A stretch of 64,000 nucleotides of DNA from Hypericum androsaemum (lineage: Eukaryota > Streptophyta > Magnoliopsida > Malpighiales > Hypericaceae): the NCBI GenBank assembly GCA_963995505.1, contig OZ023184.1, forward strand, positions 10,928,308 through 10,992,307. The letters run 5' to 3'. Each line of letters opens with the position of its first letter. The first letter of the stretch is position 1. Shown one piece after another: positions 20,109-32,102 of this stretch. Made by a program: the position numbers and the translations under genes. The notes under the pieces are model-generated. The model did no database searches. It was not told the origin of the DNA and was given only the letters and a program-made list of their open reading frames with translations.

Positions 20109-22588
20109 TGTATGGTTCTTGCATGTTTTCAAAGATTGATTTGAAAAGTGGTTATCATCAGATTCGCATGAAAGAAGGTGATGAATGGAAAACAGCGTTT
20201 AAAACGATGTATGGTTTGTATGAATGGATGGTCATGCCTTTTGGATTATCTAATGCACCTAGTACATTCATGCGCCTTATGAATCATGTTTTACGTCCAT
20301 TCATTGGCAAATTTGTAGTTGTTTACTTTGATGATATACTCATTTATAGCAAGAGCATTGAGGAGCACGTAGAGCACTTGAAATCTGTTTTGATTGCACT
20401 TAGGGAGGATCGATTATTTGCTAACTTGAAGAAGTGCACCTTTTGCACAGATAAGCTTGTATTCTTGGGTTTTGTTGTTAGTGCTGAAGGAATACAGGTT
20501 GATGAAGAAAAGATAAAGGCAATTAGGGATTGGCCGACCCCCACAAACATTGCACATGTTCGAAGCTTCCATGGACTAGCAAGCTTCTACCGAAGATTTG
20601 TGAAAGATTTTAGCACCATAGCCGCACCACTCACCGAAGTCATTAAGAAGAGCGTTGGATTCAGCTGGGGAGAAGCGCAAGAGAAAGCATTTCAATTACT
20701 CAAAGAGAAGTTGACGAATGCTCCTTTATTAGCTTTACCTAATTTTTCTAAAACGTTTGAAGTTGAGTGTGATGCTTCAGGTGTAGGAATTGGCGCTGTA
20801 CTCATGCAAGATCGACGGCCAATTGCCTATTTCAGCGAGAAATTAAGCGGAGCACCTCTAAACTATCCGACCTATGACAAAGAGTTGTATGCTTTAATTC
20901 GGACATTGGAGACATGGCAGCACTACTTGTGGCCCAAGGAATTCGTGATACACACTGATCATGAATCGTTGAAGCACTTGAAAGGGCAACACAAGCTGAA
21001 TAAGAGGCATGCACGCTGGGTAGAATTCATTGAGACATTTCCTTATGTCATTCGCTACAAGCAAGGTAAGGAAAATGTGGTTGCCGATGCACTATCACGG
21101 AGGTATGCCTTGATCTCAACTCTTGATGCTAAGTTACTTGGTTTTGAACACATCAAAGAGTTGTATGCTGAAGATATTGATTTTGGTGATCTATTCCGAG
21201 CTACGGAGAAGGGTGCGAGTAATAAATTCTTTCGGAATGAAGGTTACCTATTTCGTGAAAACAAACTTTGTGTGCCTAATTGTTCTATGCGAGAATTGCT
21301 TATGCAGGAGGCACATGGAGGAGGATTGATGGGGCACTTTGGAATCGCAAAGACCTTGGCAATGCTACAAGATCATTTCTTTTGGCCACACATGAAGAGG
21401 GATGTTGAAAGAGTTTGTGGCAGTTGCATCACTTGCAAGCAAGCCAAGTCAAAGGTAAAACCCCATGGTTTGTATACTCCACTACCTATACCTAGTGAGC
21501 CTTGGATTGATATTTCTATGGACTTTGTGTTAGGACTTCCTAGGACTAAGCGTGGACGAGATTCTATCTTTGTGGTAGTGGATAGATTTTCTAAGATGGC
21601 ACATTTTATTCCATGTCATAAAATTGATGATGCTTCTAATGTTGCTGATTTGTTCTTTAGAGAAATTGTTAGATTGCATGGCATGCCTAGGACAATTATT
21701 TCTGATAGAGATGCTAAATTCTTGAGCTATTTTTGGAAGACCTTGTGGTGCAAGTTAGGTACTAAGTTGTTATTCTCTACTACTTGTCATCCACAAACTG
21801 ATGGTCAAACTGAAGTTGTGAATAGAACTCTATCTACACTCTTAAGAGCACTTATTAAGCATAACATTAAGAATTGGGAGGAATGTTTGCCACATGTTGA
21901 ATTTGCTTACAATCGATCAGTTCATTCTGCTACTCAATTCTCACCATTTGAGCTTGTTTATGGATTTAATCCTTTGACTCCATTGGATTTGTCACCTTTA
22001 CCTTTGAGTGAGCATGTTAATTTCGATGGCAAGAAGAAGGCAGAATTTGTCAAGCAATTACATGAAAAGGCAAGGCTGAATATTGAGAAGAGAACGGAGC
22101 ACTATGCAAGGCAAGCCAACAAAGGACGGCACAAAGTTGTCTTTGAGCCTGGTGAATGGGTTTGGTTGCATATGCGAAAGGAGCGTTTTCCCGTTCAACG
22201 TCGCTCCAAGTTACTACCTCGTGGAGATGGTCCATTCCAAGTTTTAGAGCGCATTAATGACAATGCCTACAAGCTTGATCTACATGGTGAGTATAATGTA
22301 AGTGCTACATTTAATGTTGCTGACTTAAGCCCTTTTGATGCAGGTGAAGATTTGAGGGCAAATCCTTTTCAAGAGAGGGGGAATGATGTGAGACCATCCA
22401 ACAACGAGCATGGAGCATTGCGTGTTCCAATTGGGCCGATTACAAGAGCACGGGCCAAGAAGCTTCAAGCTGAACTGAATGGATTTATTGAAGGCATTCG
22501 GACTCAAGTTGAATCAAGCAAGCCCAAGGACGACCTAGAAGGCCATGTTAAGCCCATACACGTTATTGGTGCTATTTTAGAAGCCTAG
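20109..22588 (+). CDS. A2 polyprotein, second part (RT-RNase H-integrase-C-terminus)
   Basis: Continues A2 after D1: [15 protein letters not shown] and YFDD of RT; RNase H ([14 protein letters not shown]); HHCC zinc finger; integrase with [16 protein letters not shown] and [16 protein letters not shown]...NAYKLDLHG module; and the LTR-encoded tail with [12 protein letters not shown]. It is open to the stop at 22586-22588. Relative to A1, one HHCC-finger residue is S (VCGSCITC against VCGRCITC) and the late DLPGEYN reads DLHGEYN. The ATG at 20081 belongs to D1 sequence and is not a start. Confidence 0.92.
22370..22383 (+). other. A2 polypurine tract
   Basis: CAAGAGAGGGGGAA directly before the 3' LTR, identical to A1. 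Confidence 0.9.
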
Positions 22589-23194
22589 CATGCGCAAGAT
22601 TCTTTTGGATGCATGCAAACAGAATTTCAGCTTATCTTGGACATGCATCCCTAAATTTTAGGAACTTCTTTTCCTATGTTTTAGGACGTGATATTTACTA
22701 GATATTCTAGTATCTATCTTAGTTTAGTTTGTTTTTCCTACTTAGTGAATAATTAGGCCAGAATCCCTTTTATTTAGGAAGGTGAGTTTTGGCCAGCTTT
22801 GAACTCCTTATTTGGAGTTAGTTTTTGTTTAGGAATGTTTGAGACTTTTGGGGCCTATATAAAGGGACTCCTAGCAATAAAAACGTGGACAACCTTTTAT
22901 TCATTCAGAATATACTTAGCTATTGCTAGTTTGTGAGTTTTGATACTCATTGTGTGTTCTTGGTTAGGCTAGTGCGTCGCTTAGCTAGGGCAACGTATTT
23001 CACTTATCAAACAGATTATCCACCTCTGTTTGTGGCGTGATTCGACTTAAGGACTTGGGTTCTTGACTTCCATTGATCGGGTTGCGGTGAGACATCACCA
23101 AGGTTCGTGCATTGCGTAGTTGGAGTTGGAGTCTTTCTCATCCATCAAGTAGCAGCGGTCCGTTCGTGTGGAATTCCCAGCGAGTTTTACATAA
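22384..23194 (+). repeat. A2 3' LTR (811 bp)
   Basis: Same as 11689-12499 apart from two positions. It ends TACATAA instead of TACATCA and is followed by the CTTTT duplication. Confidence 0.94.
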
Positions 23195-23199
23195 CTTTT
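23195..23199. repeat. A2 target-site duplication, right copy
   Basis: CTTTT, matching 11684-11688; satellite resumes here. Confidence 0.88.
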
Positions 23200-24311
23200 C
23201 TTGCTTTATCATGCCTTTTCTTTTCTTATCTTTCCTTTTCCAAACCCTTTCTTGCATTTTCTTACCTTATCTTGCCTTTTCTTGCCTTATCTTGCCTTTT
23301 CTTGCCCTATCTTACCTTTTATTACCTTTTCTTGCCTTATCTTACCATTTATTGCCTTTTCTTTCCTTATCATACTTTTCCATACCTTTTCTTGCCTTTT
23401 CCTTGCCTTTTCTTCCCTTATCATGCCTCATCTTGCCTTTTCTTTCCTTATCTTGCCTTTTCCTTTCTTTTTCTTGACTTTTCTTTCCTTTTCTTTCATT
23501 TTCTTGCCTTTTCTTTCCTTTTCTTGCATTTTCTTGACTCATCTTTCCTTTTCTTTCCTTATCTTGCTTTTTCCTTTCTTTTTCTTGCCTTTTCTTTCCT
23601 TTTCTTGCATTTTATTGCCTTATCTTACCTTTTTTGTGCCTCATCTTGCCTTTTCCTTGCCTTTTCTTGCCTTATCTTACCTTTTTCTTGCCTTTTCTCA
23701 ACTTTTCTTTCCTTATCTTGCACTTTCCTGCCTTTTCTATCCTTTTCTATCCTTTTCTTGCCTTTTCCTTGCCTTTTCTTGCCTTATCTTCCCTTTTCGT
23801 GCCTTTTCCTTGCCTTTTCTTGCCTTATCTTGCCTGATCTAGCCTTTTATTGCCTTTTCTTGCCTTATCTTGCCTTATCATTCCTTTTCTTGCATTATCT
23901 TACCATTTCTTTCCTTTACTTGTATTTTCTTGCCTTTTCGGGCCTTTTTGTGCTGTTTCTTTGCATTTTCTTGCCTTATCGTTCCTTTTCTTGCCTTAAC
24001 AAGCCTTTTCTTTCCTCATATTGACATTTCCTTGCCTTTTCTTCACTTTTCTTGCCTTTTCTTACATTATCTTGCCTTTTCTTACCTTTTCCTGCCTTAT
24101 CTTTTATTTTCTTCCCTTGTCTTGCATTTTCTTTGGTTATTTTTCCTTTTCCTGGCCTTTTCTTTCCTTATCTTGCCTTTTTCTTGTCTTTTTTGCCTTA
24201 TCATGCCTTTTCTTCCCTTATGTTTCCTTTTCTTTCCTTATCCTACCTTTTCCTTGCCTTTTCTTTCCTTATCTTGAATTTTCCTTGTCTTTTCTTGCCT
24301 TATCATGCCTT
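23200..24311 (+). repeat. Satellite S2
   Basis: Same 10-11-bp pyrimidine-rich units as S1 and continuous with it before A2 inserted. The block CCTTTTTGTGCTG near 23944 and the following ~200 bp parallel 11475-11680. The last ~180 bp parallel ~10690-10870. Long open frames here (for example 23107-24024) are by-products of the repeat. Confidence 0.93.
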
Positions 24312-24820
24312 TTCCGTAGGATGAATCACAATAAGCAAGAACTCCCTCGGCCAGCCTGTTTGTGCATTGGACGTGTGCATGGCAAGCATGGATTTTGTGT
24401 TTTCAATTATTGCAATCTCTGTCCAGAACATGTTTAAATTTCGTGTTTAATTTCGTGGCTGTAATAAGGCAAATTAAATGCCAATTAGTGGAGGTTAAAG
24501 AGGAGGTTACGGACAGGAGGAGTGTGAGAAGGCTCGCCATAACTCCCGCCTTAACTCCCGCCTTCTATTTGTATCTTGCGAAGGGAAATAATAGACAGAC
24601 AATTTTTATCCAAAAACAAACACAAGTAAGTGAGTGAGAGCGCTGCGTGCATGAGAGTGGTCTACCTTGGCCATTGGTTGGCTGCTTGTGGACTCAAGCA
24701 CACCTTCCATCTTGTTTCGAAAGATTCAAGTGGAAGTGTCTATTGTTTTATTTCTTTCTGTTTGTTCGGAGCCTTGTTTACTTTACGTGTAGAATAGCAC
24801 GCTTCCATTATGTTACATCA
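24312..24820 (+). repeat. F1 5' LTR (509 bp)
   Basis: Homologous to the 3' LTR from CCGTAGGA onward. The expected TG start reads TT. It contains a small tandem duplication (AACTCCCGCCTT twice near 24540) that is absent from the 3' LTR. It ends TGTTACATCA before the PBS. Confidence 0.87.
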
Positions 24821-24822
24821 AG

Positions 24823-24835
24823 TGGTATCAGAGCC
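24823..24835 (+). other. F1 primer-binding site
   Basis: TGGTATCAGAGCC two bases after the LTR. Confidence 0.9.
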
Positions 24836-24996
24836 ATTGAGTGAGATCCATCTCAGCTTCTACGTTGAGATTGAGTGCATATTATCACTCGGTGAGTTGC
24901 GAGAGACCCCATCTACGAGCCGATCCACAAGACTTCGTGATCTCCTGATCTAAGTCTCATTTTTAACCACCTAGCACCACCAAAAGCCGATGCACT

Positions 24997-27900
24997 ATGG
25001 CCGACCCTAATGACATCCCAAGACCCGACATGAATCAGAGATTCACTCAAATGGAGGCGGCAATTCAGGCAATCCTTACACGCCTGGACAACCTTGCGGT
25101 GCAACCACCCATAGGGCAACCCCCTCCAGCTGAGGTACGTAATAATCAAAGAGAGGAAGAGGAGGATGTAGATTCTGATGCTACCCTTAATGTGAGAAGG
25201 GGAGGGAGAGGGTTGAGGGGACGAGGTAGAGGAGGTGGTAGACATGGAGATCTAGGACGTGCTCCTGGAAGAGAAGCCTATAGGGAGGATTATGTGCATG
25301 GAGAAGCGTATCGAAGGGTGGATCGCCCTTTTAAGATGAACATCGAGAAGTTCTTTGGTGATGTTGATGTTGAGGGGTTCCTGAATTGGCTAGACTCCGT
25401 TGAGAAGTATTTCGACTGTATGGACCTTACGGAGGAGCAGAAGGTCAGTTATGTAGCCTTCAAACTTGAGTCTGGAGCCGCTGTTTGGTGGAGAAAGGAG
25501 CAAGAGATGAGGAGGAGAAGAGGAGATCGACCAATCAGAGACTGGCCTACAATGGAGCAGGCACTTCGTGAAAGGTTTCTCCCTGTTGATTATCACCAAA
25601 CCTTGTACACACAGTTCCTGACTTGCACTCAAGGGACTAGAACTGTGGAAGAATATGTCTCTGAGTTTATGAGGTTGGCATCTCGTAATGACATAGAAGA
25701 GAACGAGGATCAGATGATAGCACGTTTTGTTCAAGGTCTGAGTTACGAGATCAAAGGTAGGATGGAGTTTGACACCTTCCTGTTCTTCAACGATGCTTGT
25801 GCGAAGGCAAGAAAAATAGGTGGTGCCTTGAAGAAAAAGAAAGCAACAACTTCTCATTTTTCAGGACCTGGCCAGACATCCACCTATGCAAGAGGAGGTG
25901 CGGTGAAGAATGCACCCCAAGCATCCGAGTCCAGACCCCCTCCAAGCAAGCCTGCCCCCGTGGTGGAACAAAGAAAGGGAAAGGAGGTAGCCACAACCTC
26001 ATCAATCCGATGTTTCAAATGCAATGAAATGGGCCACAAGTCTAGTGATTGCCCTAAACGCAAGTTTACACAACTTTGCGAGAAGGAAGATTCGGATGAG
26101 GAGAAGGAAGGGGCGTACTTGTATGCACCCGTGGACGAGGATGACGAAGAGGAGGAGATCTCTGAAGGAGAAGAGTATTGTGGGGTCATACAGAAGGTGG
26201 CATTGACCGCAACCAAGAGAGATGACTCCCAACGTAATAACTTGTTTCGCACGAGTTGTCAAGTTGGGAAAGTTGTGTGTGAAGTGATAATAGATGGAGG
26301 CAGCCAGGAGAACTTTGTGAGTAGCAAGACAGTGGAGAAGCTTGGCTTGAAGACCTCGCCACACCCCACTCCATACTCCATTGGATGGGTCAGATCCGGA
26401 GGTGGAATCAAGGTCAACTCGAGGTGCACTGTCCCGATCACAATTGGGAAGTATTCTGACCAAGTTGTATGTGATGTCCTTGAGATGGATGCGTGCAACA
26501 TCCTATTAGGCAGACCTTGGGAGTTTGATAATAAGGTCGTGCATCGAGGCGAAGAAAACACGTACGAGGTCAGAAAAGGAGGAGAGAAGTTTACCTTGTT
26601 GCCAAAGAAGCCTAAGCACGTGAAGGGGCAAACAAACAGTGCCATACAGCTCGTATCTTTGGTGACCTCTTTGCACGAGATGGTGAACTACACGCGAGAA
26701 GTAGGTTGTTTTCATGTGCTTATTATGACAAATCCTCCAGCAAAGGATGATGGAGGCTTGGAGTCTCTCCCTGAAGTGGTGCTGGAGTTATTTGAGCTCT
26801 TTCCAGAGCTCGTGGATGAAAGCTTGCAAAAGGGGCTACCACCCTTGCGTGACATCCAGCACCAAATTGACCTTATACCTGGCGCAACCCTTCCAAACTT
26901 GCCACACTACCGGATGAGTCCTAAGGAGAACCAAATTCTCCGAGAGCAAGTGCAAGAGTTACTGGACAAGGGCTATGTGCAAGAAAGCCTAAGCCCGTGT
27001 GGTGTGCCAGCCTTACTCGTACCAAAGAAGGACGGCACTTGGAGGATGTGCATCGACAGCAGGGCGATCAACAAGATTACCATTGGGTACAGATTTCCCA
27101 TCCCTCGCCTCGATGACATGATGGATAATTTAAGTGGTGCAACCATATTCTCCAAGATTGACCTACGGAGTGGATATCACCAAATCCGCATCCGGCCAGG
27201 TGATGAATGGAAGACCGCTTTCAAAACACGGGACGGTTTGTACGAATGGCTTATGATGCCCTTCGGATTGACCAATGCCCCGAGCACCTTCATGAGGCTG
27301 ATGCACCAAGTCCTAAAGCCTTTCCTAGACAAGTACGTGGTGGTTTATTTTGATGACATCTTGGTGTATAGCAAGACCAAAGATGATCACGTGGTGCATT
27401 TGAAGGAAGTGTTCTCAACCTTGCGAGCAAATCAATTGTACGTGAACCTAAAGAAGTGTAGTTTTTGGAAGAGCCAACTTCTATTTTTGGGGTTCCTGGT
27501 TGGAAAGGAAGGAGTCCATGTTGATCAGGCCAAGATAGAAGCAATACGCTCCTGGCCAGCTCCTTTGAATATGAGCCAGACCCGTAGCTTTCTTGGCTTG
27601 GCATCCTTCTACCGCCGGTTCATTAGGGACTTCAGTTTGATTGCTTCCCCCCTCACGGCCTTACTGAAGAAGCAGACCCTATTCGTGTGGGGAGAAGAAG
27701 CTGAGCGTGCCTTCCAGACACTAAAGGAGAAGTTAAGCTCCGCGCCCGTGCTTGCACTCCCTAACTTCGCCAAGCTTTTTGAAGTTGAAGTGGATGCATC
27801 CGGGCTTGGCATTGGGGCTGTGCTCTCACAAGAGAAGAAACCCGTGGCCTTCTTTAGTGAGAAGCTCAGTGAAGCAAGACTGAAATGGACAACGTATGAG

Positions 27901-29399
27901 AAAGAATTCTACGCTGTCTTCCGAGCTCTCAAGACTTGGGAGCACTACCTTGTTGGTAAGGAGTTCATCCTCTACTCGGACCACAAGGCTTTGAAATTCT
28001 TGCATGATCAGTCTAGGCTTAGCAATCCAATGCATGCTCGTTGGTGCACCTACTTACAGAAATTCTCTTTTAAGATCTCTCATAAAAGTGGAACTCAGAA
28101 TATAGTTGCTGATGCCTTGAGTAGGAGACTTGCATTGCTTACTGAGTTGCGAGGTGTGATTACGGCCTTTGATTGTGTCCGAGATATGTATGAGGAGGAT
28201 GGAGACTTTGGTGATATTTGGATGAAGTGCAAGGAAGGAAAGGGTGTAGGAGATTATTTCTTGTAGGATGGGTTCCTAATGAAAGGGAATCAGTTGTGTC
28301 TACAAAAGTCATCCCTACGTGATCATTTGATGCACGAGATGCACGCGGGAGGCTTGGCAGCTCATTTGGGACGTGATAAGACGCTGTCCTCTTTGCAAGA
28401 GCGTTTCCATTGGCCAAAGATGTATAAGGATGTTGCTAAGTTTGTGCAACACTGCCGCGTATGCCAAGAAACAAAAGGTGGCGTCAACAATACCGGTCTT
28501 TACACTCCTTTGCCAATTCCCATTGGCATATGGGAAGACCTTAGCATGGATTTTATTCTTGGCTTACCTCGCACACCAAGAGGGGCGGATTCTATTTTTG
28601 TCATTGTTGACAGGTTGTCAAAGATGGCGCATTTTGTGCCATGCAAGAAGACAAATGATGCATCCGCGGTGGCAAGGCATTTCTTTAGAGAGGTGGTGCG
28701 TTTGCATGGAGTGCCTAAGACGATTGTTTCTGACTGAGACACTAAGTTTCTTGCCAGCTTTTGGAAGACACTTTGGAGGATGTTCGATGCCACGCTCCAA
28801 TTCAGCACCACCGCGCACCCTCAGACAGATGGCCAAACTGAAGCAACCAACCGCACCCTTGGCAACCTTCTCCTCATGAGAGACTAAGGCAGTGGGATCT
28901 TGCTTTGCCAATTGCAGAGTTTGCGTACAATGGAGCTGTTCACAGGTCTACGGGGAAGTCTCCCTTTGCTTTGGTATATACAAAGCCTCCTAACCATTTG
29001 GTTGATGTCTCCTGTGTGCCACGCCCTGTTCGAGCTAACACAAGTGCACTCTCCTATGTTGAAGACGTGCAAGCCATCCTAGAAGCTGTGAAGAAGATAC
29101 TTAGCACACTGTATGCTAAGGAGAAAGAGCGAGTGGATGCAAAGCGAAAGGTGCAAATATTTCAACCCGGAGAACAGGTTATGGTGCACTTTCGCGAAGA
29201 GCGCATGCCCACAGGCTGGGGAGGCAAGCTTCAGGCAAGAAGGTTTGGCCCATACAAGGTGCTAAGGCGTGTCAACGACAATGCATATGTGATTGACCTA
29301 CCGGAAGATCTAGGCGTATCAAGGACATTCAACGTAGCTGATCTCTCGCCATATTTCAACCCCCTTCCGTTACCAAGCCGTTTAGCTACTCGAGACTAG
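24997..29399 (+). pseudogene. F1 Gag-Pol polyprotein with two nonsense codons and a frameshift
   Basis: Starts MADPNDIPRPDMNQRF. Order: RG-rich linker; Gag core (FLNWLDSVEKYFDCMDL, VWWRKEQE, RFLPVDYHQTL); zinc knuckle at 26011-26052; protease [14 protein letters not shown] with [13 protein letters not shown] and YFDD at 27346-27357; RNase H; HHCC finger; integrase; [19 protein letters not shown]; end LATRD. Breaks: TAG at 28264-28266 where H1 has CAG; TGA at 28735-28737 where H1 has CGT (integrase SDRD box); and a ~10-bp loss near 28873 that shifts the frame between 28739 and 28905. Elsewhere the frame is intact, so decay is recent. It cannot make a functional integrase. Confidence 0.9.
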
Positions 29400-29408
29400 C
29401 ATGCTCTT

Positions 29409-29421
29409 AAGGAGGGGAGGA
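29409..29421 (+). other. F1 polypurine tract
   Basis: AAGGAGGGGAGGA immediately before the TGCCGTAGG start of the 3' LTR. Confidence 0.88.
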
Positions 29422-29842
29422 TGCCGTAGGACGAATCACAATAAGCAAGAACTCCCTCGGCCAGCCTGTTTGTGCATTGGACGTGTGCATGGCGAGCATG
29501 GATTTTGTGTTTTCAATTATTGCAATCTGTCCAGAACATGTTTAAATTTCGTGTTTAATTTCGTGGCTGTAATAAGGCAAATTAAATGCCAATTAGTGGA
29601 GGTTAAAGAGGAGGTTACAGACAGGAGGAGTGTGAGAAGGCTCGCCATAACTCCCGCCTTCTATTTGTATCTTGCGAAGGGAAATAATGGACAGACAATT
29701 TTTATCCAAAAACAAACACGAGTAAGTGAGTGAGAGCGCTGCGTGCGTGAGAGTGGTCTACCTTGGCCATTGGTTGGCTGCTTGTGGACTCAAGCACACC
29801 TTCCATCTTGTTTTGGAAGATTCAAGTGGATGTGTCTATTGT
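29422..29842 (+). repeat. F1 3' LTR, left part
   Basis: First 421 bp of the 3' LTR, beginning TGCCGTAGGACG. It is cut by Ga after ATTGT (29838-29842), which is duplicated at 34704-34708. Confidence 0.88.
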
Positions 29843-30268
29843 TGATATGAATCTGATTAGCAAGAAGATTAATTTCGTTTTTGAGGTTTTTGAGTCTGTT
29901 TAGGAAGTTAATTATATATTATTTTCGTTTTATAAGAATTATAGTCTATTTAGGAAGTCAATAATGTGAGAATTTCGTTTCTTTAAGAGTTCAAGTCAGT
30001 TTAGGAAGGTGATTATGTGATAATCACGTTTTTAGCAATCATAAGAGTACTAGACTTGTTTTCCTTTTCAGTTTCCTATTTTTAAGTCATATTTATCTAG
30101 TTAGAAGTTATATTTAATTAGGAATCTCTTTGTAACAATCTGCCTATATATAAAGGCTTTATCAATGAGAATGAGGAGAATAATTTGAGTACAAAAAACG
30201 TGGGCTTTGCTCTCTTGGTTCTTCGGAACTGTTCGAACACAGCGGAGGGATTCCGTTCGTTCACCTTC
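29843..30268 (+). repeat. Ga 5' LTR, left part
   Basis: Begins TGATATGAATCTG; TATATATAAA at 30145-30154. Interrupted by Gb after CCTTC (30264-30268). Confidence 0.9.
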
Positions 30269-30885
30269 TGATATGAATCTGATCAGCAAGAAGATTAATT
30301 TCGTTTTTGAGGTTTTTAAGTCTGTTTAGGAAGTTAATTATATGTTTTTTTCGTTTTATAAGAGTTCTAGTCTATTTAGGAAGACAATAATTTGAGAATT
30401 TCTTTTTTTTAAGAGTTCAAGTCAGTTTAGGAATGTGATTATGTGATAATCACGATTTTAGCAATCATAGGAGTATTAGACTTGTTTTCCTTTTTAGTTT
30501 CCCTTTTTAAGTCATATTTATCTAGTTAGAAGTTTTATTTAACTAGGATTCTTTTTGTAACAATCTGCCTATATATAAAGGCTTTATCAATGAGAATGGG
30601 GAGATTAATTTGAGTACAAAAACGTGGGCTTTGCTCTCTTGGTTCTTCGGAACTATTCGAACACAGCGGAGGGATTCTGTTCGTTCACCTTCGACTTATC
30701 AAGCGGATCTACATCACCGTTTGTGGCATCTTCATCAAATCAAGGTTTTTGTTTCCCTACAGCAGCGGGTCGAGGTTGTTCATACCGAGGTTCTTGCAAA
30801 GGTGCAAACAACGGGTCGAGATTTCCATCAATCTGAATGTAGATAAATCTGGCTTTCACGTGGATCCGTAACAAGATTCACATCA
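30269..30885 (+). repeat. Gb 5' LTR (617 bp)
   Basis: TGATATGAATCTG...GATTCACATCA. Contains CCTATATATAAAGG about halfway. Confidence 0.92.
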
Positions 30886-30887
30886 GT

Positions 30888-30900
30888 TGGTATCAGAGCC
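30888..30900 (+). other. Gb primer-binding site
   Basis: TGGTATCAGAGCC, the same tRNA-Met-type site used by Families 1 and 2. Confidence 0.9.
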
Positions 30901-31135
30901 TAGGTTACTTCAGATCATCTATCTTTAAATTTCGTTTTTTTTATCATTAGTTTTTAGTTCGTTATTCTTATTGTATTCTCTATTGGAGAAAGAAAAAAAA
31001 AAGAGGAAAAAAATTCCGAAAAAAAAGAAAGATAGAGAAGAAGGCAGCCAAGAAAAGAAGAAGAAAGAAGGCTGAAAAAAAAATCAAAAAAAAGAAAAGA
31101 AAAGTTGAAAGTAGAAAAAAAGAGAAATTGCAAGA

Positions 31136-32102
31136 ATGTCTTATAACTACTCAAGAAGATCCTTTGAAGGTGTTGCACCATTGGTTGGTGATCCACACAC
31201 GTTTATGGACGCCCTTCTTAGTGGGATGAGGCATATAATGAGAGCGGAGGTCAAGAAGCTCAGCGAAAAGGTGGACCGGATAGTGTGCAAACAAGAGAGG
31301 ATACATGATGTTCCTAATGTCTGTAGCGGAAGACAAATTCAACAAAGGATGATGAGGGTCAAAGATGAGAAGAATTCAGGAGCTAATTTTGTTGGAGAAG
31401 TCAATGGAAAGAGGGAGAACACCATTAACACTAAGCACGACATTGAGGGGAAGGTATGTAGTTCTGACGATTTGGAGGTTACACCTGAAGTGATTGTTGA
31501 AGAAGAGGTTTTGACATGGGAGGAATTTGGTAAATATTCTATTGACTTGTTCGATGGAGAATGTTTTGATGACCATGCCATGTCACTTCTTTACTTGAGG
31601 GATTTGTTCAATGAATCAGAATTGGTGGATGTTGTTCATATGAAGAAGTGCTTAACTGCTATTGATGGTGAACAAGAAGAACTTGTTGTTTTAGTTGACA
31701 ACGAAGATGTCCAACCCATATCTTAACATGTCTTCTGATTTACATGTTGAACATATTGACTTCTTAGGTGTGGACAAGTTTAATTATGTTGGAGGTTCAT
31801 CATTGATCAACTTCTGGAATAGTTTGAAGTTCAAAGAAAGGCTTGTGCAAATAAGTAAGATTTTGGTTTTTGATTTGGAGAGGACTCCAGATTGCTTATG
31901 TTCAAAGTATCTATTCTATTGGGATGGAAGATATCAAGTTCAACCAAGACGTTCCAAGACTTGTTCAAGCATGATCGTGAATTGGAAAAAGTATGACGGA
32001 TGCAAGGATTTGAGGACAAATCCATTTCAAGAGGAGGGGAATGATATGAATCTGATCAGCAAGAAGATTAATTTCGTTTTTGAGGTTTTTAAGTCTGTTT
32101 AG
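31136..32102 (+). pseudogene. Gb ORF (Family 3 protein), frameshifted
   Basis: Starts MSYNYSRRSFEGVAPLVGD and is open to TAA at 31724-31726. There one extra A (ATCTTAACATG; Gc has ATCTTACATG) shifts the frame. The rest of the protein (HIDFLGVDKFNYVGGSSLIN..., CKDLRTNPFQEEGND) is readable in another frame to 32102. Otherwise it is colinear with Gc. It was broken by a single-base insertion. Confidence 0.88.

Larger units (their letters stand above)
11689..23194 (+). mobile_element. A2: complete Family 1 element inserted in satellite
   Basis: 811-bp LTRs at both ends that differ, by my reading, at two positions (a T/C near 12064 and the penultimate base). PBS, leader, polyprotein, polypurine tract and a 5-bp TSD CTTTT are all present. 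It is interrupted by D1 (15494-20103). Leaving out D1 and one TGAGT copy, the two coding parts are in the same frame with no stop (1625 codons), so A2 was coding-competent when D1 landed. Confidence 0.95.

Noticed and set aside
23107..24437. Open frames of 90-305 codons in S2
   Set aside because: Same satellite artefact; some start in the A2 LTR or end in the F1 LTR.
25390..26715. Minus-strand open frames of 60-155 codons opposite F1 Gag-PR
   Set aside because: Antisense shadows of a real coding frame; the same shadows occur opposite every Gag and Pol copy.
29401..29733. 110-codon open frame after F1 Pol (also 24362-24637)
   Set aside because: Lies wholly in the F1 LTR; present because the LTR is open by chance, with no family support.
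30610..30846. Short repeated open frames with ALLSWFFGTVRTQRRDS or ALLVLRNCSNTAEGF (also 32397, 34427, 45123, 46838, 55353)
   Set aside because: All are the R/U5 part of Family 3 LTRs, open in two frames; not a conserved gene.
31136..31726. Envelope-like third ORF
   Set aside because: Family 3 has no signal peptide, transmembrane segment or glycoprotein features in its ORF; it occupies the Gag position.
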